This document shows, one piece after another, positions 26,155-34,580 of a stretch of 47,526 bases of DNA. The stretch spans positions 1 to 47,526 of the forward strand of contig CAKOVA010000010.1 in NCBI GenBank assembly GCA_934120735.1, read 5' to 3'. Below the pieces are notes generated by a model. That model saw only the letters and a list, made by a program, of their open reading frames with translations, did no database searches and was not told the origin of the DNA. A program made the position numbers and the translations under genes. Position 1 is the first letter of the stretch, and each line of letters starts with the position of its first letter. The DNA is from an uncultured Prevotella sp. (lineage in GTDB: Bacteria; Bacteroidota; Bacteroidia; Bacteroidales; Bacteroidaceae).

Positions 26155-26328
26155 CTATTTCGTATTCGGCTTATTGCCTTTTTTCAAAATCGTGATACCT
26201 TCTTCTTTTTCGGTAATCTCGATGAGTTTCTCGTAGGCGTAATTGCGAAGTCGCTCATATTCAAGTGCTTCTTCCAGTTCCTTGATGCGTTGGCGATATT
26301 CACTCTCTGTCAAACTTTTCTGTTTCAT
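26155..26328 (-). pseudogene. Remnant of an IS3-type OrfA (57 codons)
   Basis: The minus strand reads MKQKSLTESEYRQRIKELEE, then ALEYERLRNYAYEKLIEITE and KEEGITILKKGNKPNTK before a stop. This is the coiled-coil end typical of OrfA in Bacteroidetes IS3-family elements. The frame remains open upstream to a stop at about 26364 (NLWTDSEKYLQG) but the helix-turn-helix part is missing and no OrfB follows. It is a leftover fragment. Confidence 0.65.
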
Positions 26329-26364
26329 GCCTTGTAGATATTTTTCTGAGTCGGTCCAAAGATT

Positions 26365-27357
26365 CTAATTATTAAATAAGGTATTGCCTCGCAGTTGATC
26401 GATTACTTTCATCACTTGGTGAGAAATTTGCAAGTAATACTCCATTTCATCTACCTTATGGGCGTGATAAATATCACTGAAATGCTCGAATTCAAAAGCC
26501 AACCGATGCTTTTTTGGCTGAATGTTGATGGTTTGCGGTTTACCGCCCTTGTACAGTTCCAATTCAGACAGCGTACTGACGGGTCCTGTGACGTATATGC
26601 ACCCCTCGTCACCCTGTATAGCTCCAAATGAATGTCCGTCACAATCTTTTGCACCAATGCAGGTGGCCACGAAATCAGGATAGGTCAAAATGGCTACTCC
26701 AGAGGTATCAATTTTGTTATGTCCCACATTGGGATGATATTCCACGCGGGCGGGTTCGCCAAACAATGACACGACAAAATTGATGTTGTAGACGTTGATG
26801 TCCATCAAAGCCCCACCATGGCATGCCGGATCAAACGCGGGGGTTAACTGGTGATTTAAATACAAATCGTACCTACTGGAGCGTTGACTGTAATTGCAGG
26901 CTATCAATTTGATATGCCCCAGTTGCGCCAGTAATTCGTCTTTTATCAATTGGTAGTGAGGCATATGTAATAAGGTAACAGCTTCGAATATATACAAATT
27001 GTCAGCAGATGCCAACTGCATCAACTCTTCTAATTGAGCAACAGACGTACAGATGGGTTTTTCGATGATGACATTTTTCTTGGCCAACAAGGCACGTCGT
27101 GCATAGTCTGCGTGTGCATGGTTGGCTACGGCCACATAAACGAAATCGATGTCACTCTCGTGGATCATGGCATCATAATCGTTGTAAACCTCTTTAATAT
27201 GAAACAAAGCAGCCAACCGCTCTGCCTTTGAAAGACTTTGCGGTCGGCTGCAAATGGCTTGGATCGTGATACCACTGATTTCTTGGACCACGGGAATCAT
27301 TTCGTTGACGATCTTACCCGTTCCAATTATTCCAATGTTCATTTCATTTTTGTTCAA
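26365..27357 (-). CDS. Gfo/Idh/MocA-family NAD(P)-dependent oxidoreductase
   Basis: A 330-residue protein with the N-terminal dinucleotide fold IGIIGTGKIVNEMIPV, the family motif VYVAVANHAHADYARRAL and the catalytic-region EKPICTSVAQLEEL, then the C-terminal alpha/beta domain with FDPACHGGALMDINVYNINFVVSLFG (normally GGGALxDIGxYP). Such enzymes oxidise or reduce sugars and related polyols; the substrate is unknown. Either the first ATG or the one at 27342 (MNIGIIGTGKI) may be used. It follows pyruvate kinase by 16 bp and is probably co-transcribed. Confidence 0.88.
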   Translation of the reverse strand: MNKNEMNIGIIGTGKIVNEMIPVVQEISGITIQAICSRPQSLSKAERLAALFHIKEVYNDYDAMIHESDIDFVYVAVANHAHADYARRALLAKKNVIIEKPICTSVAQLEELMQLASADNLYIFEAVTLLHMPHYQLIKDELLAQLGHIKLIACNYSQRSSRYDLYLNHQLTPAFDPACHGGALMDINVYNINFVVSLFGEPARVEYHPNVGHNKIDTSGVAILTYPDFVATCIGAKDCDGHSFGAIQGDEGCIYVTGPVSTLSELELYKGGKPQTINIQPKKHRLAFEFEHFSDIYHAHKVDEMEYYLQISHQVMKVIDQLRGNTLFNN

Positions 27358-27373
27358 AGTTAGCCACGGTCGT

Positions 27374-28840
27374 TTATCGCTTCGCGTCTGTTTCGTCCGT
27401 TACATAATGTGGAAGGTGGAACTCGTATGAGTTATCAAACACCTGCCCTACTTTATTGATTTCAAGCAAAGTGGTACCACCGTTCTTCCCGAAGCTGCCG
27501 CTGAGGTAGGCTATTTTATCCTCTGGTGTGATATATCCCTTCTGACGAAGCATCCTAAGGGCTGCCGTGAAGAGGTATTCAGAACTGGTATGTTCTTTTT
27601 GGTAAATAGGAATAATCCCGTAACTCAAATTCAGCAATCGTTGCGTTTTCTCTCTATAACAGATGGCCAAGATAGGTGTGGCACCGCGGAAAGATGACAG
27701 TGTGCGAGCCGTTTTACCTGTTTCGCTGGCTGTGATGATGCCCTTCACGCCCAGTCGACGGGTAGACTCAATGGCTGAATGTGCCAAGAATTCCCGTTGG
27801 GTTTCATAACCATAAGCCATGGGATCGATGGTTGTTTCCCACGTTCTGTCGGCTTCGGCCTGCTCAGCGATGCGCGCCATGGTCTGTACAGCGTCTACAG
27901 GATATCGTCCAGATGCCGTTTCACCACTGAGCATCAATGCATCTGTCCGAGAATAGATGGCGTTGGCAATGTCAGTTACTTCGGCTCGTGTGGGACGCGG
28001 ATTGTTAATCATAGTGTGAAGCATCTGCGTAGCCACGATGACCGGTTTTTTCTTCATGACGCATTTGCGGATGATCTGACGCTGAATGCCGGGTATTTCC
28101 TCGATGGGGACCTCGATACCCAGATCACCGCGGGCAATCATGATGCCATAAGAGGCATCTATAATCTCATCGATGTTATCAACACCTTCTTGATTTTCTA
28201 TCTTTGAAATGATTTTGATGTCGCTGTGGTGTTCATCAAGGATGTCTTGTACGGCTTTTACATCCTGTGCATTGCGTACAAAAGAATGCGCAATGAAGTC
28301 AATGTCCTGCTCGATAGCAAAGAGAATGTTGTGCTTGTCTTTCTCGGTAAGTGCAGGTAAGTCGATGTGTCTGCCTGGTATATTCACACTTTTATGAGCC
28401 CCGAGTACGCCGTCGTTCATGACTTGTGCCACCAGCATGGGGCCGATGATATCAATAACTCTCAAGTCGAGAGCCCCATCATCAATCAAGATGTCATTAC
28501 CAACTTTCAGATCTCTTGCGATGTCAACATACGAAACGTTTATGATGTCGTGTGTGGTGTCTACGTCCGGTCTGCCGAAAATCTTCACAATTTCTCCCGT
28601 CTTGTAAACTAATGGCTCAGTAACGTTCGTGGTTCTCACTTCCGGTCCCTTGGTGTCAATTAACAATGCCAGGTGGGAAGAAACTGCACGAGCATTCTTG
28701 ATGATCTCTTTCATCCCCTCAATAGTGGCGTGAGCAGTATTCATACGCACGACATTCATACCTGCGAAAAACAATTTTCGTAAAAACTCCTCACTGCAAT
28801 TCCGATCACTGATCGAACATACTATCTTTGTTTGTTTCAT
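27374..28840 (-). CDS. pyk: Pyruvate kinase
   Basis: A 488-residue enzyme making pyruvate and ATP from phosphoenolpyruvate and ADP. Visible motifs are MKQTKIVCSISDRNCSEEF, MNVVRMNTAHA (substrate site), LLIDTKGPEVRT, the active-site block KIISKIENQEGVDNIDEIID followed by GIMIARGDLGIEVP, and VATQMLHTMINNPRPTRAEVTDIANAI. The N-terminus lacks the usual KTKIV(A)TIGP wording (Ser-Ile-Ser-Asp instead), a Bacteroidetes variation. A C-terminal allosteric domain is present (about 345-480). Confidence 0.95.
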   Translation of the reverse strand: MKQTKIVCSISDRNCSEEFLRKLFFAGMNVVRMNTAHATIEGMKEIIKNARAVSSHLALLIDTKGPEVRTTNVTEPLVYKTGEIVKIFGRPDVDTTHDIINVSYVDIARDLKVGNDILIDDGALDLRVIDIIGPMLVAQVMNDGVLGAHKSVNIPGRHIDLPALTEKDKHNILFAIEQDIDFIAHSFVRNAQDVKAVQDILDEHHSDIKIISKIENQEGVDNIDEIIDASYGIMIARGDLGIEVPIEEIPGIQRQIIRKCVMKKKPVIVATQMLHTMINNPRPTRAEVTDIANAIYSRTDALMLSGETASGRYPVDAVQTMARIAEQAEADRTWETTIDPMAYGYETQREFLAHSAIESTRRLGVKGIITASETGKTARTLSSFRGATPILAICYREKTQRLLNLSYGIIPIYQKEHTSSEYLFTAALRMLRQKGYITPEDKIAYLSGSFGKNGGTTLLEINKVGQVFDNSYEFHLPHYVTDETDAKR

Positions 28841-29055
28841 GATGATGATTCATTTGATGTATGACCTGCACAAAAAAGAAGGTTCAGGCCAAATCATCAA
28901 TGCAAATATTGCTTTTTTATTCTATGCAAAATTACAAAAGATATCTGATACGTCCAAATGATTTTAAGTTTTTCAAAGCCCCATTCCTACTGGTTTAGCA
29001 CACAATATAAAATTTAACACGAGATGGTGTTCATAGTTATGAGAAAGATTCTTTA

Positions 29056-30144
29056 TTAGGCATCTTGAAAGCCATCAATCCATCCTTCTTCCCATCGTAT
29101 TTCCTTTTCAGCCTTATCGTCTGCATGAGGGTTGTTGACAGACAATCCCATCAGCCTGATAGCTCGATGGGAGTAATCCACCTCACGTAACAAACTCTTT
29201 GCCAGAGGTAGTATTTGGTCTTTGGTTTGCAAACAATGATCTACCGTTGCGCTTCTGGTTATTTGCGTAAAATCATCAAATTTGATTTTCAAGGTCAGTG
29301 TCTTGCCTTCAAAATCAGCCTCTTTGATTCGTTCAATCAGTTCCAACACCGTGTGGTAAAGTTCAATTAAGACAGCTGAGCGCAGGGTGAGATCTTCCTG
29401 GAATGTACGTTCGCAGCCAACAGATTTACGTATCCAATGGCTGACGACAGGCCGTTCATCTTCGCCTCTGGCATCATGATAGTACACGCTGCCCATCTTA
29501 CCAAACACGTCAATCAAATGTTGTTCAGAAACATGGCGCAATTGTTCGCCTGTAAAGATTCCCATTTTATGCATCAGTTGAGCTGTTTTGGGTCCGATGC
29601 CCCAAAACTTTTCTATCTTCAACTGACCAATAAAATCGTACGCATCTTCATGACTAATCTCAAACAATCCATCAGGTTTTCGATAATCAGAAGCTATCTT
29701 GGCTAGAAATTTATTGAAAGACACGCCGGCAGAAGCAGTCAAATGAGTGGTTTCTCGTATCTTCTTTTTAATTTCAAGGGCGATGGTCCGCGGATCATCA
29801 ATATCCTTTTTATTGTCTGTTACGTCCAAAAATGCCTCATCCAAGGATATGGGTTCAATGATGTCCGTGTATTCACGAAAGATTTCACGAACCTGCATGG
29901 AAACCTCGTGGTACACCTCTCCTCTGTGAGGCACAATGATTAATTGCGGACACAGACGCTTGGCTTTGCTCATGGCCATGGCCGAATGCACGCCAAACTT
30001 GCGTGCCTCGTAACTTGCCGTGCTCACTACCCCACGCGGTCCATCGTGACCTACCGCGACCGGTTTGCCTCTTAATTCGGGATGGTCACGCTGTTCTACC
30101 GAAGCGTAGAAAGCATCCATATCAACATGGATTATTTTTCTCAT
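29056..30144 (-). CDS. dinB: DNA polymerase IV
   Basis: A Y-family translesion polymerase (362 residues from the second ATG). It shows RKIIHVDMDAFYASVEQ with the metal-binding Asp, PVAVG, GVVSTASYEARKFGVHSAM, and the catalytic SLDEAFLDV. HhH motifs (FWGIGPKTAQLMHKMGI) and the little-finger domain follow. Two ATGs are adjacent (30147 and 30144). The -7 box ends 1 bp before the first, so the second, giving the canonical MRKIIH start, is preferred. Confidence 0.94.
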   Translation of the reverse strand: MRKIIHVDMDAFYASVEQRDHPELRGKPVAVGHDGPRGVVSTASYEARKFGVHSAMAMSKAKRLCPQLIIVPHRGEVYHEVSMQVREIFREYTDIIEPISLDEAFLDVTDNKKDIDDPRTIALEIKKKIRETTHLTASAGVSFNKFLAKIASDYRKPDGLFEISHEDAYDFIGQLKIEKFWGIGPKTAQLMHKMGIFTGEQLRHVSEQHLIDVFGKMGSVYYHDARGEDERPVVSHWIRKSVGCERTFQEDLTLRSAVLIELYHTVLELIERIKEADFEGKTLTLKIKFDDFTQITRSATVDHCLQTKDQILPLAKSLLREVDYSHRAIRLMGLSVNNPHADDKAEKEIRWEEGWIDGFQDA

Positions 30145-30148
30145 CATG

Positions 30149-30179
30149 CAAATCTACACATTTATTATATATTGCACAA
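30149..30179 (-). promoter_or_regulatory. Promoter of dinB, abutting the start codon
   Basis: On the minus strand TTG (30177-30179), 20 bp, TAGATTTG (30149-30156). The -7 box ends one base before the first ATG, predicting a leaderless or nearly leaderless mRNA. Confidence 0.6.
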
Positions 30180-30316
30180 GAACAACGCATTAAAGCTCAC
30201 AATAATGATTCGTTAATTCTAACAAAATACAGCTGGAAATATTTTGATATCTTGGTATTTATCGTTAAATTTGGCGATACGAAAAGAAACCTTTCATAAA
30301 CTAATTTTAAACAAAG

Positions 30317-30724
30317 ATGACTTACAAGATTATTGACATCGAGGGAATCGGCAACGTAAATGCAAAAAAACTTGTTGAAGCAGGTATCAATACAGTGGAT
30401 GATTTGCTGCAAAAGGCAAAAAATCCTGCCGGCCGTAAAACCCTAGAAGAAACAACAGGGATAAGTGGTAAAAGTATTCTGAAGTGGACAAACCATGCTG
30501 ACTTGATGCGCATTAACGGTGTAGGTCCACAGTTCTCTGAACTTTTGGAAGCCGCTGGTGTTGACACGGTGAAGGAACTGAAACACCGGGTAGCAGATAA
30601 TTTACAGCAAAAACTTGAAGAAATTAATAATAAGAGAAACTTGGTAAACCGCGTACCCTCAGTTTCAGAAGTTCAGAAAATGATTGATCAGGCCAAAGAA
30701 TTACCTGCAATCATGGAATACTAA
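30317..30724 (+). CDS. DUF4332 helix-hairpin-helix protein
   Basis: A 135-residue protein built of helix-hairpin-helix units: IDIEGIGNVNAKKLVEAGIN (6-25) and MRINGVGPQFSELLEAAGVD (about 64-83), the pattern of DUF4332. Similar pairs of HhH motifs bind DNA or sit beside nucleases and recombination factors. It is a stand-alone small protein, probably cytoplasmic, divergent from dinB. Function is unknown; DNA binding is inferred. Confidence 0.82.
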   Translation: MTYKIIDIEGIGNVNAKKLVEAGINTVDDLLQKAKNPAGRKTLEETTGISGKSILKWTNHADLMRINGVGPQFSELLEAAGVDTVKELKHRVADNLQQKLEEINNKRNLVNRVPSVSEVQKMIDQAKELPAIMEY

Positions 30725-30767
30725 TTCCGCCTATTCGGCAAAATACCTTCCACATAGCTCTGCATTT

Positions 30768-30789
30768 CATGCTGTTAATCTACAGCATG
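30768..30789 (+). terminator. Hairpin after the DUF4332 gene
   Basis: CATGCTGT (30768-30775), loop, ACAGCATG (30782-30789), with a CTTTTTC stretch 5 bp later. A plausible intrinsic terminator 45 bp after the stop codon. Confidence 0.6.
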
Positions 30790-31131
30790 AGTGCTTTTTC
30801 TGCCCTATGTGGCCTATTGGCATCAGGTGAAGGTCAGCCACCAAAAAGATTTCAAAATCACATTTAATATCCTTGAAAAACATGTTTCGAATTACAAGTT
30901 ATTCTCACATCTCCACAATCTTAGGCTAATGCAATGAACTGAGAACATGGATATAATGGTAAAGCTTGTGACATAAAACTGGGAAAAACAGCTGCACCTT
31001 TTCCATAGCACAAAGGTAGATTCACAAAGGTGAAATGGGTATATTTTCTTAATGTAGATATATAAGTTCTTGGATAAGAACTACTTCTGAACTATTTTTA
31101 TGAAGTATTTTGGCAAAAATAACTAAATATA
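30790..31131. other. Intergenic stretch, no gene recognised
   Basis: No open frame here has a family resemblance. The HU-family gene's promoter follows at 31132. Confidence 0.5.
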
Positions 31132-31163
31132 TTTCTCTATCACGCAAAAAACAACTATATTTG
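31132..31163 (+). promoter_or_regulatory. Promoter of the HU-family gene
   Basis: TTTC (31132-31135), 20 bp, TATATTTG (31156-31163), 54 bp before the ATG at 31218. Confidence 0.7.
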
Positions 31164-31217
31164 CAAATCAAAATCGAGGTATAAGATACAAAATAACAAC
31201 AAATAACAATAAATACA

Positions 31218-31496
31218 ATGACGAAAGCAGATATCATCAACGAAATTTCAATGTCTACCGGCTTACAGAAAAAAGAAGTAGCAGCTGTGGTAGAATGCTT
31301 CATGAGTACTGTAAAGGATAGCCTTCTCAAGAAAAGAGAAAATGTTTATTTGAGAGGTTTTGGCAGCTTTATTATCAAGCACAGAGCGGCAAAGACTGCC
31401 AGAAACATTCAAAAGAATACCACAATTACAATTGATGCACACGATTTGCCCAGCTTTAAACCATCTAAGAGTTTCATCAATGAGATGAAAGCGTAA
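31218..31496 (+). CDS. HU/IHF-family DNA-binding protein
   Basis: A 92-residue histone-like protein: the dimerisation helices MTKADIINEISMSTGLQKKEV, then VYLRGFGSFIIKHRAAKTARN and the beta arm NIQKNTTITIDAH followed by the family end PSFKPSKSFINEMKA. It bends or coats DNA as a dimer. It precedes a 29-codon basic peptide gene and rng. Confidence 0.94.
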   Translation: MTKADIINEISMSTGLQKKEVAAVVECFMSTVKDSLLKKRENVYLRGFGSFIIKHRAAKTARNIQKNTTITIDAHDLPSFKPSKSFINEMKA

Positions 31497-31592
31497 GGCA
31501 ACTTTTAAGTTGAGAATTATCAAATTGGTATTCTACATCTTTCCATATAGAAAATTTAGTACAAAACATATTATTTTTAAACATTTAAAATT

Positions 31593-31682
31593 ATGCCAAA
31601 CGGTAAGAAAAAGAAGGGCCACAAGATGGCTACGCACAAGCGTAAAAAAAGATTAAGAAAGAATAGACATAAGAGCAAATAA
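31593..31682 (+). CDS. 29-residue highly basic peptide (possible ribosomal or nucleic-acid-binding small protein)
   Basis: MPNGKKKKGHKMATHKRKKR then LRKNRHKSK, stop. 17 of 29 residues are Lys, Arg or His in regular clusters and there is no hydrophobic core. I recall near-identical short proteins in other Bacteroidetes in front of the RNase G gene; some tiny basic ribosomal proteins have this composition, but I cannot prove that identity. It is 96 bp after the HU-family gene, has an A-rich leader, and is followed directly by a terminator and then rng. Confidence 0.72.
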   Translation: MPNGKKKKGHKMATHKRKKRLRKNRHKSK

Positions 31683-31710
31683 CATGGCTTGATAGTCTAT
31701 ATAGACAGTG

Positions 31711-31757
31711 GGGCGCGTCAAAAAGTCCTATGAAGGATATTTGACACGCCCTTTTTT
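31711..31757 (+). terminator. Terminator between the basic peptide gene and rng
   Basis: GGGCGCGTCAA (31711-31721) pairs with TTGACACGCCC (31741-31751) with one mismatch, followed by TTTTTT. It should end most HU/peptide transcripts 29 bp before rng starts. Confidence 0.8.
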
Positions 31758-31785
31758 GATGTAACTAAGCAAAGTAAGAAGAGAA

Positions 31786-33360
31786 ATGACCAGCGAAGTT
31801 GTTATTGACGTCCAGGAGAAAGACATTGCCACGGCACTGTTAGAGGATAAGTGTCTGGTTGAATACCAGAACGAACCGCGCTCTGCAACTTTCTCTGTTG
31901 GAAATGTCTACATTGCAAAAGTTAAAAAACTTATGCCAGGTTTGAATGCCTGTTTTGTGGATGTAGGATATGAAAGAGACGCTTTTCTTCACTATCTTGA
32001 CTTAGGGAGCCAATTTAATTCGTATGCGAAGTACTTAAAACAAGTACAAAGTGACAGAAAAAAACTTTATCCATTTGCCAAAGCTTCACATCTGCCTGAC
32101 CTCCAAAAAGACGGTAGCGTTCAGTCAACACTGACCTTAGGGCAAGAAGTATTGGTGCAAATTGTTAAAGAACCTATTTCAACCAAAGGTCCACGACTAA
32201 CTGCTGAGTTGTCTTTTGCAGGTCGCTTTTTAGTTTTGATCCCCTTTGGTGACAAAGTTTCCGTTTCTTCAAAAATCAAAAACGGTGAGGAACGCGCCAG
32301 GTTGAAACAACTCGTCCGCAGCATTAAACCTAAAAACTGCGGCGTCATCGTACGCACGGTGGCAGAAGGAAAAAGAGTTGCTGAGTTAGATGGCGAAATG
32401 AAAGTGTTGACAAAGCGTTGGCAAGATGCTATTGTCAAAGTACAGAAAACCCAAAAACGACCTCAACTAGTATATGAAGAAGCGGTACGAGCAATCGCTT
32501 TATTAAGAGATATATTTAACCCAAGCTTCGAGAATATTTATATTAATGATGAAGAAGCATTTAGGCAGGTTAAAGACTATGTCACGTTAATAGCCCCGAG
32601 CAAGTCGGGCATTGTGAAGCGGTACACGGGCAAAGTGCCTATCTTTGATAATTTCAACATCACAAAACAAATTAAGTCTAGCTTCGGTAAAACCATCAAC
32701 TACAAGCATGGTGCCTATCTTATCATTGAGCATACCGAGGCCCTTCATGTCGTGGATGTAAATAGTGGGAACCGAACACGAAAAGAAAATGACCAAGAAG
32801 CAAATGCGCTTGAAGTAAACCTTGGGGCAGCAGACGAATTGGCACGGCAGCTCAGGCTGCGTGACATGGGAGGTATTATCGTTGTTGATTTTATCGACAT
32901 GCATCTTGCTGAAGACCGGCAGATGCTCTACGAGCGCATGTGTAAGAACATGCAAAGTGATCGTGCACGTCACAACATTCTCCCACTGAGCAAGTTTGGA
33001 TTGATGCAAATCACAAGACAACGTGTAAGACCTGTGATGGATGTCAATGTTGACGAAACATGCCCAACGTGTAATGGCACAGGTAAAATTAAGTCTAGTA
33101 TTTTATTTACCGATCAACTTGAAAGAAAAATTGACAAACTAGTCAATAAAATAGGAATTAAACGGTTCACGCTCCATGTTCATCCGTATGTAGCCGCATA
33201 TATCAATCAAGGAGTGTTCTCCCTAAAACGTAAGTGGCAGATGAAATATGGACTTGGAGTTAACGTCATCCCTTCACAAAAATTAGCTTTTTTGCAATAT
33301 GAATTCTACAATTCAAAAAAGCAGTTTATTGACATGAAGGAAGAGATAGAAACAAAGTAA
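31786..33360 (+). CDS. rng: Ribonuclease G (Rng/Rne family)
   Basis: A 524-residue endoribonuclease of the RNase E/G family, processing 16S rRNA 5' ends and mRNA. The S1 domain has VGNVYIAKVKKLMPGLNACFVDVGYERDAFLHY, the sensor and catalytic core GGIIVVDFIDMHLAEDRQMLYERM supplies the metal-binding Asp, and CPTCNGTGK holds the zinc link of the tetramer. There is no long RNase E scaffold, hence RNase G. The coding start MTSEVVIDVQEKDI is 29 bp after a terminator hairpin. Confidence 0.95.
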   Translation: MTSEVVIDVQEKDIATALLEDKCLVEYQNEPRSATFSVGNVYIAKVKKLMPGLNACFVDVGYERDAFLHYLDLGSQFNSYAKYLKQVQSDRKKLYPFAKASHLPDLQKDGSVQSTLTLGQEVLVQIVKEPISTKGPRLTAELSFAGRFLVLIPFGDKVSVSSKIKNGEERARLKQLVRSIKPKNCGVIVRTVAEGKRVAELDGEMKVLTKRWQDAIVKVQKTQKRPQLVYEEAVRAIALLRDIFNPSFENIYINDEEAFRQVKDYVTLIAPSKSGIVKRYTGKVPIFDNFNITKQIKSSFGKTINYKHGAYLIIEHTEALHVVDVNSGNRTRKENDQEANALEVNLGAADELARQLRLRDMGGIIVVDFIDMHLAEDRQMLYERMCKNMQSDRARHNILPLSKFGLMQITRQRVRPVMDVNVDETCPTCNGTGKIKSSILFTDQLERKIDKLVNKIGIKRFTLHVHPYVAAYINQGVFSLKRKWQMKYGLGVNVIPSQKLAFLQYEFYNSKKQFIDMKEEIETK

Positions 33361-33370
33361 ACCTTCTGAT

Positions 33371-33417
33371 ACAACGGGGATGAGCATGCCACAAACGTGT
33401 CCATCCCTGTTGTTTTT
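33371..33417 (+). terminator. Terminator after rng
   Basis: ACAACGGGGATG (33371-33382) pairs with CATCCCTGTTGT (33402-33413; one G-T), followed by a T-run. It lies 11 bp after the rng stop. Confidence 0.85.
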
Positions 33418-33461
33418 ATTATTTACCATATAGCATATTTCACAAAATTAAATTGTAGGTC

Positions 33462-34424
33462 ATGAACAAGAAAACATTACTCACACTCATTTCATGTTGC
33501 CTCCTCACGGGCATCCATGCCAAAGAAATGTCGCAATACGAATGCTTCAGCCTCATGAAGGGCAAGATAAAGCCATCGGTGGCGCCCATGCTCAAGACAA
33601 CCTGGGGACAGAATGCACCCTATAATCTACAATGTCCGCTGGTTCCTGGCAAGAACGTACACTGCAAGACGGGCTGCGTGGCCACTGCCATGGCGCAGGT
33701 TATGAAATACTACGGCTATCCAGCGCGCGGACAAGGCAGTGTGAGCTACGCATACGTTGGCGACGACGGACTGACATACTTCGTTGAGACCGACTTCAGT
33801 AAAAGCACCTACGACTGGGAGAAGATGAAAGATGCTTACACATACGGTGACAACAGCTCGGACGAGGAGAAACAAGCAGTGGCAAAAATCATGGCCGACT
33901 GTGGTGCTGCCGTGGGTATGAAGTATGGACAATACGACAGTGGCGCATTTGACATGGATGTGGCTCAGGCCCTGAAAGACCATTTTGCTTACGACGATGC
34001 TGTGACCTACCTGTCAACCTTCTACGAGGATGTAAATGACAGCATATGGTACACAACCCTTTACCAGCAACTTTCAGACGGCATGCCGGTCATATACGGA
34101 GGAAGTTCACCCTACACGCCACATTGCTTCGTCATCGACGGCTACGACGAAAAAGGCAATTTTCATGTAGTATACGGACTGGGAGGCGGCGACGGATTTG
34201 TGGATCTCAAAAAGATACTTTACCAGAATCAGTCGATGACATTCAATATCAAGCCACGGAAGGTGTCCAACGCGGTTGACAAACACTTCGCAGACAGCCG
34301 CACGCCCATGGAGAAGGCACGCTACCGACTAGACGGAACCAAGATCAGCAGACCACAGCGGGGCGTCAACATCATCGTGATGGATGATGGAACAGTGCGC
34401 AAGGAGATAATAACAGAACCTTAA
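33462..34424 (+). CDS. C10-family peptidase-like exported protein with altered active-site motif and no propeptide
   Basis: A 320-residue protein with a signal peptide (MNKKTLLTLISCCLLTGIHA) and a C10 domain that starts almost at once: Gln50 in TTWGQNAPYN, nucleophile Cys72 in CKTGCVATAMAQVMKYY, base His221 in HCFVIDGYD. The usual F-H-x-N-W-GWGG-xxGYF element reads FHVVYGLGGGDGFVDL (234-249): Val237 replaces Asn and Tyr238 and Leu240 replace Trp. The roughly 120-residue propeptide of SpeB is missing. The tail YRLDGTKISRPQRGVNIIVM resembles the short C-terminal module common on Prevotella secreted proteins. It may have altered activity or be a binding pseudo-enzyme. It is more GC-rich than the neighbouring accessory genes. 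Confidence 0.85.
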   Translation: MNKKTLLTLISCCLLTGIHAKEMSQYECFSLMKGKIKPSVAPMLKTTWGQNAPYNLQCPLVPGKNVHCKTGCVATAMAQVMKYYGYPARGQGSVSYAYVGDDGLTYFVETDFSKSTYDWEKMKDAYTYGDNSSDEEKQAVAKIMADCGAAVGMKYGQYDSGAFDMDVAQALKDHFAYDDAVTYLSTFYEDVNDSIWYTTLYQQLSDGMPVIYGGSSPYTPHCFVIDGYDEKGNFHVVYGLGGGDGFVDLKKILYQNQSMTFNIKPRKVSNAVDKHFADSRTPMEKARYRLDGTKISRPQRGVNIIVMDDGTVRKEIITEP

Positions 34425-34580
34425 CAAGTTTTCTATTGTTGTTTGCTAAAACTTTTTATTGCCATATACCCCCCCAATCTTGCATTAGAAAGAAATGAAT
34501 TATAATTGTCTTCGTTGTTCAATTTCGAGATAAATATTAGGCCAAAGAGTTGTTATTGTCTTGGAATGTCTTCAAGTCGT

